Part shown: in pieces, positions 44,416 to 51,876 of the stretch
Numbering within the stretch: position 1 is the stretch's first letter
How the letters are laid out: each line of letters begins with the position of its first letter
Assembly: GCA_964485235.1 (NCBI GenBank)
Contig: CAZAIO010000003.1
Location: 1 to 51,876 of the forward strand
From: CAZAIO01 sp964485235
Lineage (GTDB): Bacteria; Chloroflexota; Dehalococcoidia; GIF9; UBA5629
Reading direction: 5' to 3'
Length of the DNA stretch: 51,876 bases
Made by a program: the position numbers and the translations under genes
Notes under the pieces: generated by a model
Told to the model about the DNA's origin: nothing
What the model saw: only the letters and a program-made list of their open reading frames with translations
Databases searched by the model: none

Positions 44416-45600
44416 ATGGCAATTTCTAACAAAGTACGCGAAATAATGGCCACCGATGCCATAAGGAAATGGTTCGAACAGGGCAATGCTTTGAAACTTC
44501 AATACGGTAATGATAAGGTATTTGACCTCTCCCTGGGCAACCCTATCACAGAGCCTCCGAAAGAGTTCAATGAAATACTTAAAAAGGTGGCATTAAATCC
44601 CATTCCGGGAATTCATAAATATATGGTTAATGCCGGCTACCCTGAAACGCGGGAGGCAGTTGCCGAACAGCTTGCGAAGGATACCGGCGTCCCGTTTAAG
44701 ATGGGCGATATTGTAATGACATGCGGAGCAGCGGGAGCTCTTAACTCCGTATTTAAAGCTGTATTGAATCCACAGGAAGAGATAATCGTTTTCTCTCCCT
44801 ATTTCAGGGAATTCGATAATTATATAGAGAACCACGGCGGTGTGGTAAAAGTCGTACCAACAGACGAGAATTTCATCCCCGACCTCGATAAGCTTGATGC
44901 AGCGATTTCAGCAAAGACCAAGGCAGTTTTAATTAATTCACCTAATAACCCTACAGGCGTCGTGTATACAAAGGACTTCTTACATAAGCTCGGCCAGTTG
45001 CTCCAGAAAAAGGAGGCAGAGCTTAAAACACAGATTTATCTGCTCAGTGATGAGGCATACCGCAAACTTTTGTATAACGGACTCAAGTATTCTCCGATCT
45101 TCCCCCATTACCGGAACAGCATTATGATCACATCCCATTCCAAAGACCTGTCGCTTGCGGGTGAACGTATCGGTTTCGCCGCCGTCAATCCGGAATCGGA
45201 TGATCATGCCGAGCTAACAGCTGCTATTATTATCAGCAGCAGAAACCTTGGTTACATCAACGCTCCTTCTCTTATGCAATATCTTGTGCGGTTCCTCCAG
45301 AATGCAGAGGTCCCTGTTGCTGAGTATCAGAAGAAAAGGGACTTTATTTTCAACGCACTCGTTGAAATGGGATATTCAGTCACTAAACCGGAGGGAGCAT
45401 TTTACATCTTTCCCAAAATACCTACGCCTAGCGAAGACGATTTTATGAACGAATTATTGCGCTGGAATGTACTTGTAGTACCCGGCGGGGTGTTCCGTGC
45501 TCCAGGATATTTCCGTATTGCTTACTGCGTAGAAGATAAAGTACTTGAAGGATCGCTTAACGGTTTCAAAAAAGCCGCGGAAAAATTCGGCAAACATTAA
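44416..45600 (+). CDS. Class I PLP-dependent aminotransferase
   Basis: A 394-residue fold-type I aminotransferase: SLGNPITEPP, TCGAAGALNSVFKAVLNPQEEIIVFSPYF, SPNNPTG (175-181), SDEAYRKLLY, and the PLP lysine K243 in SHSKDLSLAGERIG. It belongs near aspartate/aromatic aminotransferases; substrate not determined. GGAAGGA precedes the ATG. It converges with iorB-iorA; an aromatic amino acid transaminase would supply the arylpyruvate that IorAB oxidises, which is inference from position. Confidence 0.85.
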   Translation: MAISNKVREIMATDAIRKWFEQGNALKLQYGNDKVFDLSLGNPITEPPKEFNEILKKVALNPIPGIHKYMVNAGYPETREAVAEQLAKDTGVPFKMGDIVMTCGAAGALNSVFKAVLNPQEEIIVFSPYFREFDNYIENHGGVVKVVPTDENFIPDLDKLDAAISAKTKAVLINSPNNPTGVVYTKDFLHKLGQLLQKKEAELKTQIYLLSDEAYRKLLYNGLKYSPIFPHYRNSIMITSHSKDLSLAGERIGFAAVNPESDDHAELTAAIIISSRNLGYINAPSLMQYLVRFLQNAEVPVAEYQKKRDFIFNALVEMGYSVTKPEGAFYIFPKIPTPSEDDFMNELLRWNVLVVPGGVFRAPGYFRIAYCVEDKVLEGSLNGFKKAAEKFGKH

Positions 45601-45617
45601 GCGGTACTATAAAGCAA

Positions 45618-45642
45618 CACTGTAGAATAATATTAAACAGTG
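45618..45642. terminator. Weak bidirectional terminator candidate
   Basis: CACTGT (45618-45623) and ACAGTG (45637-45642) form a short stem between the convergent aminotransferase and iorB genes. No good T run on either side. Confidence 0.3.
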
Positions 45643-45646
45643 CATG

Positions 45647-46252
45647 TTATTGTGTCTGTGCCAGAATTGTCTCTTTGCCCATATCAAAGGCTTTGAGATT
45701 AAGGTCCAATACACGGGGTGGTAACTTATCCCCTATTTCCTTCTTTATAGTGCTCTCGCTGATAGGAATCCTGTCTGTACCGAAAAGCGCTCCAAGCATT
45801 ACAACATTCGCTGCCTGTTGACTTCCTGCTTCGCGGGCAATCTGGCTTGCATTCAGGGTTATTACTTTTCCGGCAACCTGTGACAGTTTTTCAATTATGT
45901 CTTTTATATCCGGATATTTACTTGCCCCCAGTGAAACGGTGAATGGTATTACTGACTCCAGATTGAGCACAACAATACTTGAACCGTTGAGATATGAGAT
46001 ATTTCTCAGCGCTTCGGCAGGTTCCATTCCCACCAGTACATTGCATTTTCCTGTCGGAATAAGCGGTCCGTACACATCTTTACCGATGCGTATCATGCTG
46101 GAGACCGAACCTCCCCTTACTGCCATTCCCAGTATTTCCGAACCTTTTACGTTTAAACCATCGTGGATAGCGGCATCTCCCAGTAATTCAGACATAAGAA
46201 TAACGCCCTGCCCGCCTACGCCGACGATTGAAATGTTAAATTCATTTATCAT
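45647..46252 (-). CDS. iorB: Indolepyruvate:ferredoxin oxidoreductase beta subunit
   Basis: A 201-residue gamma-type oxidoreductase domain: SIVGVGGQGVILMSELLGDAAI, LGMAVRGGSVSSMIRIG, VGMEPAEALRNI, NVVMLGALFG. With IorA it oxidises arylpyruvates to aryl-acetyl-CoA and CO2 with ferredoxin. The start overlaps the iorA stop by four bases (ATGA). Confidence 0.93.
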   Translation of the reverse strand: MINEFNISIVGVGGQGVILMSELLGDAAIHDGLNVKGSEILGMAVRGGSVSSMIRIGKDVYGPLIPTGKCNVLVGMEPAEALRNISYLNGSSIVVLNLESVIPFTVSLGASKYPDIKDIIEKLSQVAGKVITLNASQIAREAGSQQAANVVMLGALFGTDRIPISESTIKKEIGDKLPPRVLDLNLKAFDMGKETILAQTQ

Positions 46253-48171
46253 TTTGTCTGCTCCTCCTGCACTATTGCTTTATAAGGGCAAACCTGGGCA
46301 CAAACACCGCATCCGGTACATGTATAGCTGTCTATAAACGCCTTTGTACCGTCCCGTGTAATTGCCGGACAACCGAGCACTGCAATACATGTATCACATT
46401 TATCGGAACATTTCTCCGGGACCACCCGGTACCTGACAGCTTTTTCTCCCCTTTTCTTTTGTTCCTTTTGTTCGATCATTGCACACAGTCTTCTTGATAC
46501 AACAAGAGAAGGGCCTTCGTGTCTTATCGCTTTTTCGAGTGTTTCAGTCGCCTTTTTTAAATCAAACGGATCGACTATTTCTACAAATTGCACGCCGCAT
46601 GCACGTGCAACATCCTCAATTTTCAATGCCGGCGCTTTCGAACCTGTAGCAGTTGACCCTGTACCAGGATGAGGCTGAAATCCGGTCATTGCGGTTGCCG
46701 AATTATCAAGCACAACCATTGTGATATTTGCCTGGTTATACACAGCATTAATCAGCGGCGGTATCCCTGAATGAAAGAAGGTAGAATCACCCAGATGAGC
46801 GATGACAGGAGCATCGATTGAATGGGCCAGTCCGTTGGCTATTCCAAAACTCCCTCCCATACAAATTGTAGAATCGACTGCCTCCAGAGGAGGGTTGAGA
46901 CCGAGCGTATAACATCCGATATCGCTCGGATAGACCGGCACGATACTGTCGCCGAGCTCCCGTGCAACCCTCTTTGCCGCCGTTTTAATAGCATAAAAAG
47001 AAGCTCTGTGAGGACAACCCGGGCACAGCGCTGGTGGTCTACTGGGAAGCATAGGCGTTATCTGTTTTTCAAGATCATCGATCGCTTTGAAATCTATTGG
47101 CAGCTTGCTATCCGTTAGCTTTGCAACTGCTTCCACTACCTTTCGCGTGGACAGTTCGCCGAACCGGGTGAGCATATCCTTGCCGTGAATTTTTACGCCT
47201 ATATTATCTTCACCGGCAATAGCTTTTACATGTAGCTCAACAAACGGATCAAGTTCTTCAACAACAAGTACTTGATCAACTGAGGTAAGAAGTTTTTTTA
47301 TAAGTTTTTCCGGAAGAGGATTAGGGGTTCCTATTTTCAATACCGATAGTTTGTCTTTAAGTCCGAGCCATCTAATTGCTTCCATTGCATAACTATAAGA
47401 CAGTCCGCACGCTATGATGCCTGTCTTTGCGCCTTTTACAGTGTTTAGAACATTGTACGGCAACTCATTGACTGCTTCTTTTATCGTTTCAAAACGCTGT
47501 ATCATCAACGGCTTATTCACCCTTGCCGCAGCCGGTGTCAGTACCAGCAAGGGTGCATCTTTTTCAAAACTACCCTTTCGCCTCTCATGCAAAATTTCAC
47601 CCAGTTCAACATCTCCCCTGCCATGACCTATCCGCGTTACTGTACGTACCATGAACATCTGGTGGAACTCTTCAGACAGTCGGTATGCGTCTACCATCAT
47701 ATCCTTTGCTTCCTGGATCGACGACGGCTCAAGTACCGGAATAAATCCCTGCTCGGCAACATATCTGTTATCCTGTTCATTCTGAGAACTCCATGCCGAA
47801 GGATCGTCCGCTACAAGTAGAACAAGACCGCCACGAGCTCCGATATAACTGGCACTCATAACCGGATCATGCGCCACGTTAAGGCCGACATGTTTCATCG
47901 TTACCAGCGACCTGAGCCCGCTCAGCGAGGCTGCCAATGCTACTTCAAAAGCCACTTTTTCATTTACCGACCATTCGACATACATATCGAGTAAGTTCGC
48001 CACTTCAGCAAGGTTTTCCATAATTTCACTGGATGGTGTCCCCGGATATGCCGCAGCAATCTGTACTCCCGCCTCAATGGCTCCTCTCGCAACTGCCTCA
48101 TTGCCCAGCATGAACATTCGCTTACCTGCAGCATCGCTAGCAATCGTTAATCTATTCTCTTCTTTACTCAA
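46249..48171 (-). CDS. iorA: Indolepyruvate:ferredoxin oxidoreductase alpha subunit
   Basis: A 640-residue thiamine-diphosphate enzyme: GNEAVARGAIEAGVQIAAAYPGTPSSEI at the N-terminus, TPP site GDSTFFHSGIPPLINAVYNQANITMVVLDNSATAMTG (about 455-490), and a C-terminal two-cluster ferredoxin domain (CSDKCDTCIAVLGCPA and CTGCGVCAQVCPY). Complete length. It links transamination of aromatic amino acids to CoA thioesters and reduced ferredoxin. Confidence 0.95.
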   Translation of the reverse strand: MSKEENRLTIASDAAGKRMFMLGNEAVARGAIEAGVQIAAAYPGTPSSEIMENLAEVANLLDMYVEWSVNEKVAFEVALAASLSGLRSLVTMKHVGLNVAHDPVMSASYIGARGGLVLLVADDPSAWSSQNEQDNRYVAEQGFIPVLEPSSIQEAKDMMVDAYRLSEEFHQMFMVRTVTRIGHGRGDVELGEILHERRKGSFEKDAPLLVLTPAAARVNKPLMIQRFETIKEAVNELPYNVLNTVKGAKTGIIACGLSYSYAMEAIRWLGLKDKLSVLKIGTPNPLPEKLIKKLLTSVDQVLVVEELDPFVELHVKAIAGEDNIGVKIHGKDMLTRFGELSTRKVVEAVAKLTDSKLPIDFKAIDDLEKQITPMLPSRPPALCPGCPHRASFYAIKTAAKRVARELGDSIVPVYPSDIGCYTLGLNPPLEAVDSTICMGGSFGIANGLAHSIDAPVIAHLGDSTFFHSGIPPLINAVYNQANITMVVLDNSATAMTGFQPHPGTGSTATGSKAPALKIEDVARACGVQFVEIVDPFDLKKATETLEKAIRHEGPSLVVSRRLCAMIEQKEQKKRGEKAVRYRVVPEKCSDKCDTCIAVLGCPAITRDGTKAFIDSYTCTGCGVCAQVCPYKAIVQEEQTK

Positions 48172-48217
48172 ATCAGGACTCCTTATTACGTTATTCCTGT
48201 GAAGCCCACCAACCTGA

Positions 48218-49501
48218 TTATTCCAGGAGTTCCATAATATGCATAACCCTTACATTCTTATTATGCTTGATCAGGTTGTCGATCAACTGAATTTCGCATC
48301 CGGGACATCCCGTTACCACAATGTCAGCGCCGGTACCGGTAATACCATCGACTTTTTTCTTCGCAATCTTGCCGGACAGATCATAATAATTGATGCTGAA
48401 TGTGCCCCCCATACCGCAACACACATCGGCATTGGGCATTTCAACATATTCAATATCACGGAGTGACTTCAATATTTTCCGGGGCTGCTCTTTTATACCC
48501 AGATGCCTGTTGAGATGACACGGATCGTGCCATGTGACCTTCTTTCCTTTCACTTCCGGCGCTGTCCGGTACGCATCTTCAGGTAATTGTAATACATCTA
48601 CCAGAAATTCGCTGATGTCCTTCATTTTCAGTGCCAGCTTTTCGTACCGTTCGGCACGTTCAGGTGTGTCGGCCAGATATTTTTTATAGTCTTTGATAGC
48701 GGAGGTGCATGTCGCACAATCGGATATCACGTAGTCCACATCCTTGAATGCTTCCGCGTTCACATCCGCCAGTTTCCTCCCTGTCTCAAAATCTCCTGAA
48801 CCCAGAAATACAGGTGCACCGCAACAACCCTGTTCTTGCGGAACAATGACCTCGACTCCATTCCTGTTCAATAACGAAATAATCTTTTTGCCCACGTCGG
48901 GAAACACAAAGTCGGTCATGCATCCTGTGAAATATCCGATTGTCATCGTCTTCTTAACCCCGGTCGGCGGAGTGGATACCACGGGCACCATCTGCCTCAG
49001 GAATTTCGGAGCGATTTCCGGTATATGTCTTCCCTTGCCCAGTGCAGAAAGGAACATTGGCAGATGTCTTACCGTCCCCTGGGTCTTCGGGAACAAAATC
49101 TTCTGCATCCATGCACCAGCCCTGACTATATTCCCGAAAAGCGTCCGGTGCGGCAGCACACGGCGGTAAATAAAATTATAGGGGAATTTTATCCCTTTTG
49201 CCTTCACCTTGTCCGCCCGCGCTGCAATTATTACATTCGGTATATTCGCCTTCGCGGGACAATTGGCAGTACATGTCATACAGAGCAAACAGGTATCCAG
49301 CTTGTTCGCAACTTCATCATTGTAGTGCATCTCACCGTCAAGTAATTGCCTGATCAGCATATTCTTGCCCCTGGCAACCGACGATTCAATCTTCTCTTCT
49401 TTATAGACAGGACACCAGAACGTGCAGAAACCGCACTTCATACACTTTTCCAGGTCCTGCTGAAAACGTTTTACTTCCGTGAGTTCACCGCGCGTTTGCA
49501 T
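48218..49501 (-). CDS. GlcF/LldE-type iron-sulfur subunit of a 2-hydroxyacid dehydrogenase
   Basis: A 427-residue protein with two 4Fe-4S motifs (C20-C23-C26-C30 and C71-C74-C77-C81) and two cysteine-rich CCG domains (GCCGAP and DVCCGMGGTF), the plan of GlcF, the HdrD-like subunits and lactate dehydrogenase subunits. It takes electrons from the flavoprotein GlcD-like partner, whose gene overlaps it by 17 bases. The CCG domains may carry a noncubane cluster, as in HdrB. Confidence 0.88.
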   Translation of the reverse strand: MQTRGELTEVKRFQQDLEKCMKCGFCTFWCPVYKEEKIESSVARGKNMLIRQLLDGEMHYNDEVANKLDTCLLCMTCTANCPAKANIPNVIIAARADKVKAKGIKFPYNFIYRRVLPHRTLFGNIVRAGAWMQKILFPKTQGTVRHLPMFLSALGKGRHIPEIAPKFLRQMVPVVSTPPTGVKKTMTIGYFTGCMTDFVFPDVGKKIISLLNRNGVEVIVPQEQGCCGAPVFLGSGDFETGRKLADVNAEAFKDVDYVISDCATCTSAIKDYKKYLADTPERAERYEKLALKMKDISEFLVDVLQLPEDAYRTAPEVKGKKVTWHDPCHLNRHLGIKEQPRKILKSLRDIEYVEMPNADVCCGMGGTFSINYYDLSGKIAKKKVDGITGTGADIVVTGCPGCEIQLIDNLIKHNKNVRVMHIMELLE

Positions 49502-50894
49502 GTTCAGCTTCTTCCTCTATCCAGATCTTGCCCGGATTCATTATATTATCAGGATCGAGTATTCCTTTTATTTTCTTCATCAACTCGAGCGCTACCGGGT
49601 CCATCGCTTTGTTGAAAAAACGCTGTTTCTCCAGTCCTATTCCATGTTCGCCGGAGAGCACTCCTCCCATCGATAGTGCGGTCTCGAATATTTCACCCAT
49701 GACATCCTGCGCCCTTTTGAACTCCTCTTCTTTCCTGATGTCTGTGAATATAGAAGGATGAAGGTTGCCGTCACCTGCATGACCGAGATGCTGTATGAAA
49801 AATCCTGTTCTATTAGATATTTCGCTTAATTTTTGAATAAATTCAGCAAGTTTATCTCTTGGAATTGTCACATCTTCCGCCAACACCGTATGTGCTGCAC
49901 CGAACACTGCGGCAAAACCGGCGCTGCGCATCTTCCAGTACTTCGCTGCTTCTTCTGCATTGGCTGCAATTTTAATATCTTTGCCACCGCTCTTCTTCAG
50001 GATTTCGACGATTTCCTGTGTCTCCGCTTCTACTGCGGCAGGTGAACCGTCGGTCTGGATAAGCAGCATCGCTTTTGCTTCAATTGGCAGCCCCATCGGC
50101 GTCATTTCTTCGATGCGGCGGATTACAAAATTGTCCACAAATTCGATCTTTGCAGGGACAATACCGCTTCCAAGTATGTTCGATACAGCCTGACCTCCCG
50201 CTATCATATCATCGAATATCACAATCATCGATTTGCTCGCCCGTGGCATGGGGATGAGTCTGAGCGTTATTTTGGTAATGATACCCAATGTCCCTTCGGA
50301 ACCGGTAAACAACATTACGAGCTCATACCCCGTCCTGTTTTTAACTGTAACCCCGCCCAGCTTCATTATTGTTCCGTTGGCAAGCACTACTTCCAGACCC
50401 AGTACATACTGTTTGGTAACTCCATACTTTACACAGTAAGGACCGCCTGCATTTTCCGCCACCGTACCTCCAACGGTACAACCGAGAAAGCTCTGCGGAT
50501 CGGGAGGATAAAAAAGGCCCTGTTTTGCCAGTGCCATATTTAAGTCCTGCAATACCACACCTGGTTCAACTATCGCGGTCAAATTAGTCTTATTAATATC
50601 GATGATCCTGTTCATCCTGGTGGTACAGAGCACAATACCGCCCTGGATAGGGACCGAGCCTCCACTCACATTAGTGCCTGCCCCACGTGGCGTGACCGGG
50701 ATTTTGTGCCCGGTAGCTAGCTTCATAATGGCTGATATTTGTTCGACAGTCGTAGGCAGTACAACTACATCGGGCATATGCGACCATGTAGCAGTCGCAT
50801 CATAAGAATAAGCATACAGGTCTTCGTTTGAGGTTAAAACAGCTTCATTACCGGCTATTTTCTGCAATTGAGATATTACTTCCCTGTTTAACAT
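49485..50894 (-). CDS. GlcD-type FAD-linked 2-hydroxyacid dehydrogenase
   Basis: A 469-residue FAD-binding oxidase (vanillyl-alcohol oxidase fold): VVLPTTVEQISAIMKLA, PRGAGTNVSGGSVPIQGGIVL, GCTVGGTVAENAGGPYCVKYGVT, FTGSEGTLGIITK, and a C-terminal HLGHAGDGNLHPSIF and GEHGIGLEKQRFF. Substrates in the family are glycolate, D-lactate or D-2-hydroxyglutarate. I choose ATG 50894, directly after AAGGGGGTG; the in-frame ATG at 50921 would put that Shine-Dalgarno within the gene. Confidence 0.92.
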   Translation of the reverse strand: MLNREVISQLQKIAGNEAVLTSNEDLYAYSYDATATWSHMPDVVVLPTTVEQISAIMKLATGHKIPVTPRGAGTNVSGGSVPIQGGIVLCTTRMNRIIDINKTNLTAIVEPGVVLQDLNMALAKQGLFYPPDPQSFLGCTVGGTVAENAGGPYCVKYGVTKQYVLGLEVVLANGTIMKLGGVTVKNRTGYELVMLFTGSEGTLGIITKITLRLIPMPRASKSMIVIFDDMIAGGQAVSNILGSGIVPAKIEFVDNFVIRRIEEMTPMGLPIEAKAMLLIQTDGSPAAVEAETQEIVEILKKSGGKDIKIAANAEEAAKYWKMRSAGFAAVFGAAHTVLAEDVTIPRDKLAEFIQKLSEISNRTGFFIQHLGHAGDGNLHPSIFTDIRKEEEFKRAQDVMGEIFETALSMGGVLSGEHGIGLEKQRFFNKAMDPVALELMKKIKGILDPDNIMNPGKIWIEEEAEHANAR

Positions 50895-50940
50895 AGGCAC
50901 CCCCTTATTATTCCCGGACATATTATTCGTATTAATGTAA

Positions 50941-50972
50941 CGACACTATTGTGTCGGAACCGTTAACGCGGT
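50941..50972. repeat. Two adjacent inverted repeats upstream of the glcD-like gene
   Basis: CGACAC-TATT-GTGTCG (50941-50956) is a perfect 6-bp inverted repeat and ACCG-TTAACG-CGGT (50959-50972) follows two bases later. They lie about 47 to 78 bases upstream of the start codon. They could be an operator for a transcription factor or the end of the upstream transcript; neither is followed by a T run. Confidence 0.5.
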
Positions 50973-51061
50973 ATTATCAGAATTCCACAAAAGAAACGTT
51001 GTTAATTCAAAACCAATCGGAATAATTATTAATTTATAATTACGGCCTTTTATACTCTATC

Positions 51062-51876
51062 TTATCCCCGGTTCTTATGGGCTTCAAGTACATCGATAAA
51101 GGTGTCTATTCTCATTCTCGTATCAGCTTCATTATAGGAACTGATATCTATAATATCGCTTTCGAGTATTAATGAGGGGATCTCTCTGTAAATTTTCTTT
51201 AATACTTTAAGCTGCCAGATTAGCCCCACATGCCATGAGCGACATGAATAAGCTTCGTGCATTACCACGCCATCAATATGATAGTCTTCTATATATTGAA
51301 TTAATCGCTCGACTTCAGGATAAGACCCCGGACGTTTTCTGGCTTTCTTATGCCAGTATGTCCAGTTCTTGAACCATCTGCGTGCAATATGTTCCAGAGG
51401 GTCGCTTATTTTAGACAGATCTATGTCAAAATTATGAGTAGCTTCAATAATCCTGTATGTTATTTCTACCGGGAATACGGCACCCTTGCTATTAAAATAA
51501 TTGAAATCGCTCAACGCAAACCATGAAGGCAGTCCGCCACCCCATAATAACCTGTACTTCTCGTCTTCTATCTCTCCCTCTTTGTTGGCTATTTTCTGTT
51601 TTAATTCATTATTAAGGTCTTTGAAGAAATCATATGCCTCCTGCGTTGCCATCATAAACACAAGCGGCACCATGGTATTCATCGCATCGCCTGTCCCCAT
51701 AGGACAGGGAATTGCACGCCGCAGTTCATAGGTATCGATGACCAGGTCCCATGTCCTGTCGGTCAACTCTACCAGCTCGCTGAGCCTGTTCCAGTCCATC
51801 TTCTTTTTCATATGATATTCCAGGAAATCCACAAGCCCTTTTAGCTGCGAAACGATATATTCCACATAGTATTCCT
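51062..51876 (-). CDS. 2-hydroxyacyl-CoA dehydratase/benzoyl-CoA reductase family subunit, partial
   Basis: The open frame continues past the right edge (the codons before GTG 51865 are still open), so the 5' end of the gene is missing; about 270 residues are visible. VEYIVSQLKGLVDFLEYHMKKKMDW and the cysteine loop GVVMHEAYSCRSWHVG, followed by IPSLILESDIIDISSYNEADTRMRIDTFIDVLE, are the pattern of the HgdB/BcrB/FldC superfamily (PF06050 type), which binds a 4Fe-4S cluster and performs ATP-driven low-potential reductions on CoA thioesters. Dehydratase and reductase branches cannot be told apart from this fragment. It lies 140 bases upstream of the glcD/glcF pair, on the same strand. Confidence 0.8.
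   Translation of the reverse strand, partial: EYYVEYIVSQLKGLVDFLEYHMKKKMDWNRLSELVELTDRTWDLVIDTYELRRAIPCPMGTGDAMNTMVPLVFMMATQEAYDFFKDLNNELKQKIANKEGEIEDEKYRLLWGGGLPSWFALSDFNYFNSKGAVFPVEITYRIIEATHNFDIDLSKISDPLEHIARRWFKNWTYWHKKARKRPGSYPEVERLIQYIEDYHIDGVVMHEAYSCRSWHVGLIWQLKVLKKIYREIPSLILESDIIDISSYNEADTRMRIDTFIDVLEAHKNRG

Overview
The window looks like a piece of chromosome from an anaerobic bacterium of the Chloroflexota, most likely class Dehalococcoidia. I infer this from gene content and order, not from a search: a run dapL-dapF-miaA-tpiA-apgM-pgk (LL-diaminopimelate aminotransferase route plus archaeal-type phosphoglycerate mutase), pyruvate:ferredoxin oxidoreductase with a fused gamma-delta subunit, CooC and CooT nickel proteins, a tungsten-type aldehyde:ferredoxin oxidoreductase family enzyme, indolepyruvate:ferredoxin oxidoreductase and a 2-hydroxyacyl-CoA dehydratase/benzoyl-CoA reductase family protein. 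No respiratory oxidase, phage, insertion sequence or CRISPR array is visible. One 10-N scaffold gap lies inside apgM.

Left end (1-5.6 kb): the tail of a zinc alcohol dehydrogenase, a long structured leader with a probable Moco/Tuco (molybdenum/tungsten cofactor) riboswitch, then a SPASM radical SAM protein, a BamB-like tungsten enzyme (the catalytic subunit of class II benzoyl-CoA reductase is the closest family I recognise), an FmdE-like protein and an acyl-CoA thioesterase. This is the most distinctive system in the window. A convergent intergenic gap (5.6-6.0 kb) holds an approximately 190-nt region with two strong hairpins and no ORF, a candidate non-coding RNA.

Middle left (6-16.5 kb, minus strand): trxB, a CooT-like gene, a Xer recombinase with an 11-6-11 dif-like site in its 5' leader, hflX, dapL, dapF, miaA, tpiA, apgM, pgk and cooC; the last five are joined by 1-4 nt stop/start overlaps. 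Then on the plus strand aroA and gmk, with ybeY convergent; tRNA-Ser(GCT), miaB, nadB, lexA and a small zinc-ribbon gene.

Centre (23.8-36.8 kb): tRNA-Pro, porB-porA-porGD, tRNA-Arg and a sodium-pump decarboxylase beta/gamma pair on the minus strand; two tandem tRNA-Ser genes, a patatin-like phospholipase, and the plus-strand run dprA-topA-aroQ-pepQ-efp-PHP-formyltransferase. EF-P carries Arg at the modified loop position.

Right (36.9-51.9 kb): clpP-tig and aspS on the minus strand; a DnaE2-like polymerase whose promoter contains a GAAC-N4-GTAC operator similar to the one at lexA; a class I aminotransferase convergent with iorB-iorA; a GlcD/GlcF-type 2-hydroxyacid dehydrogenase pair; and, running off the right edge, a 2-hydroxyacyl-CoA dehydratase/benzoyl-CoA reductase subunit. 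Together the right end and the left-end BamB-like enzyme suggest fermentation or oxidation of aromatic or 2-hydroxy/2-oxo acids through CoA thioesters, with ferredoxin as the electron carrier.
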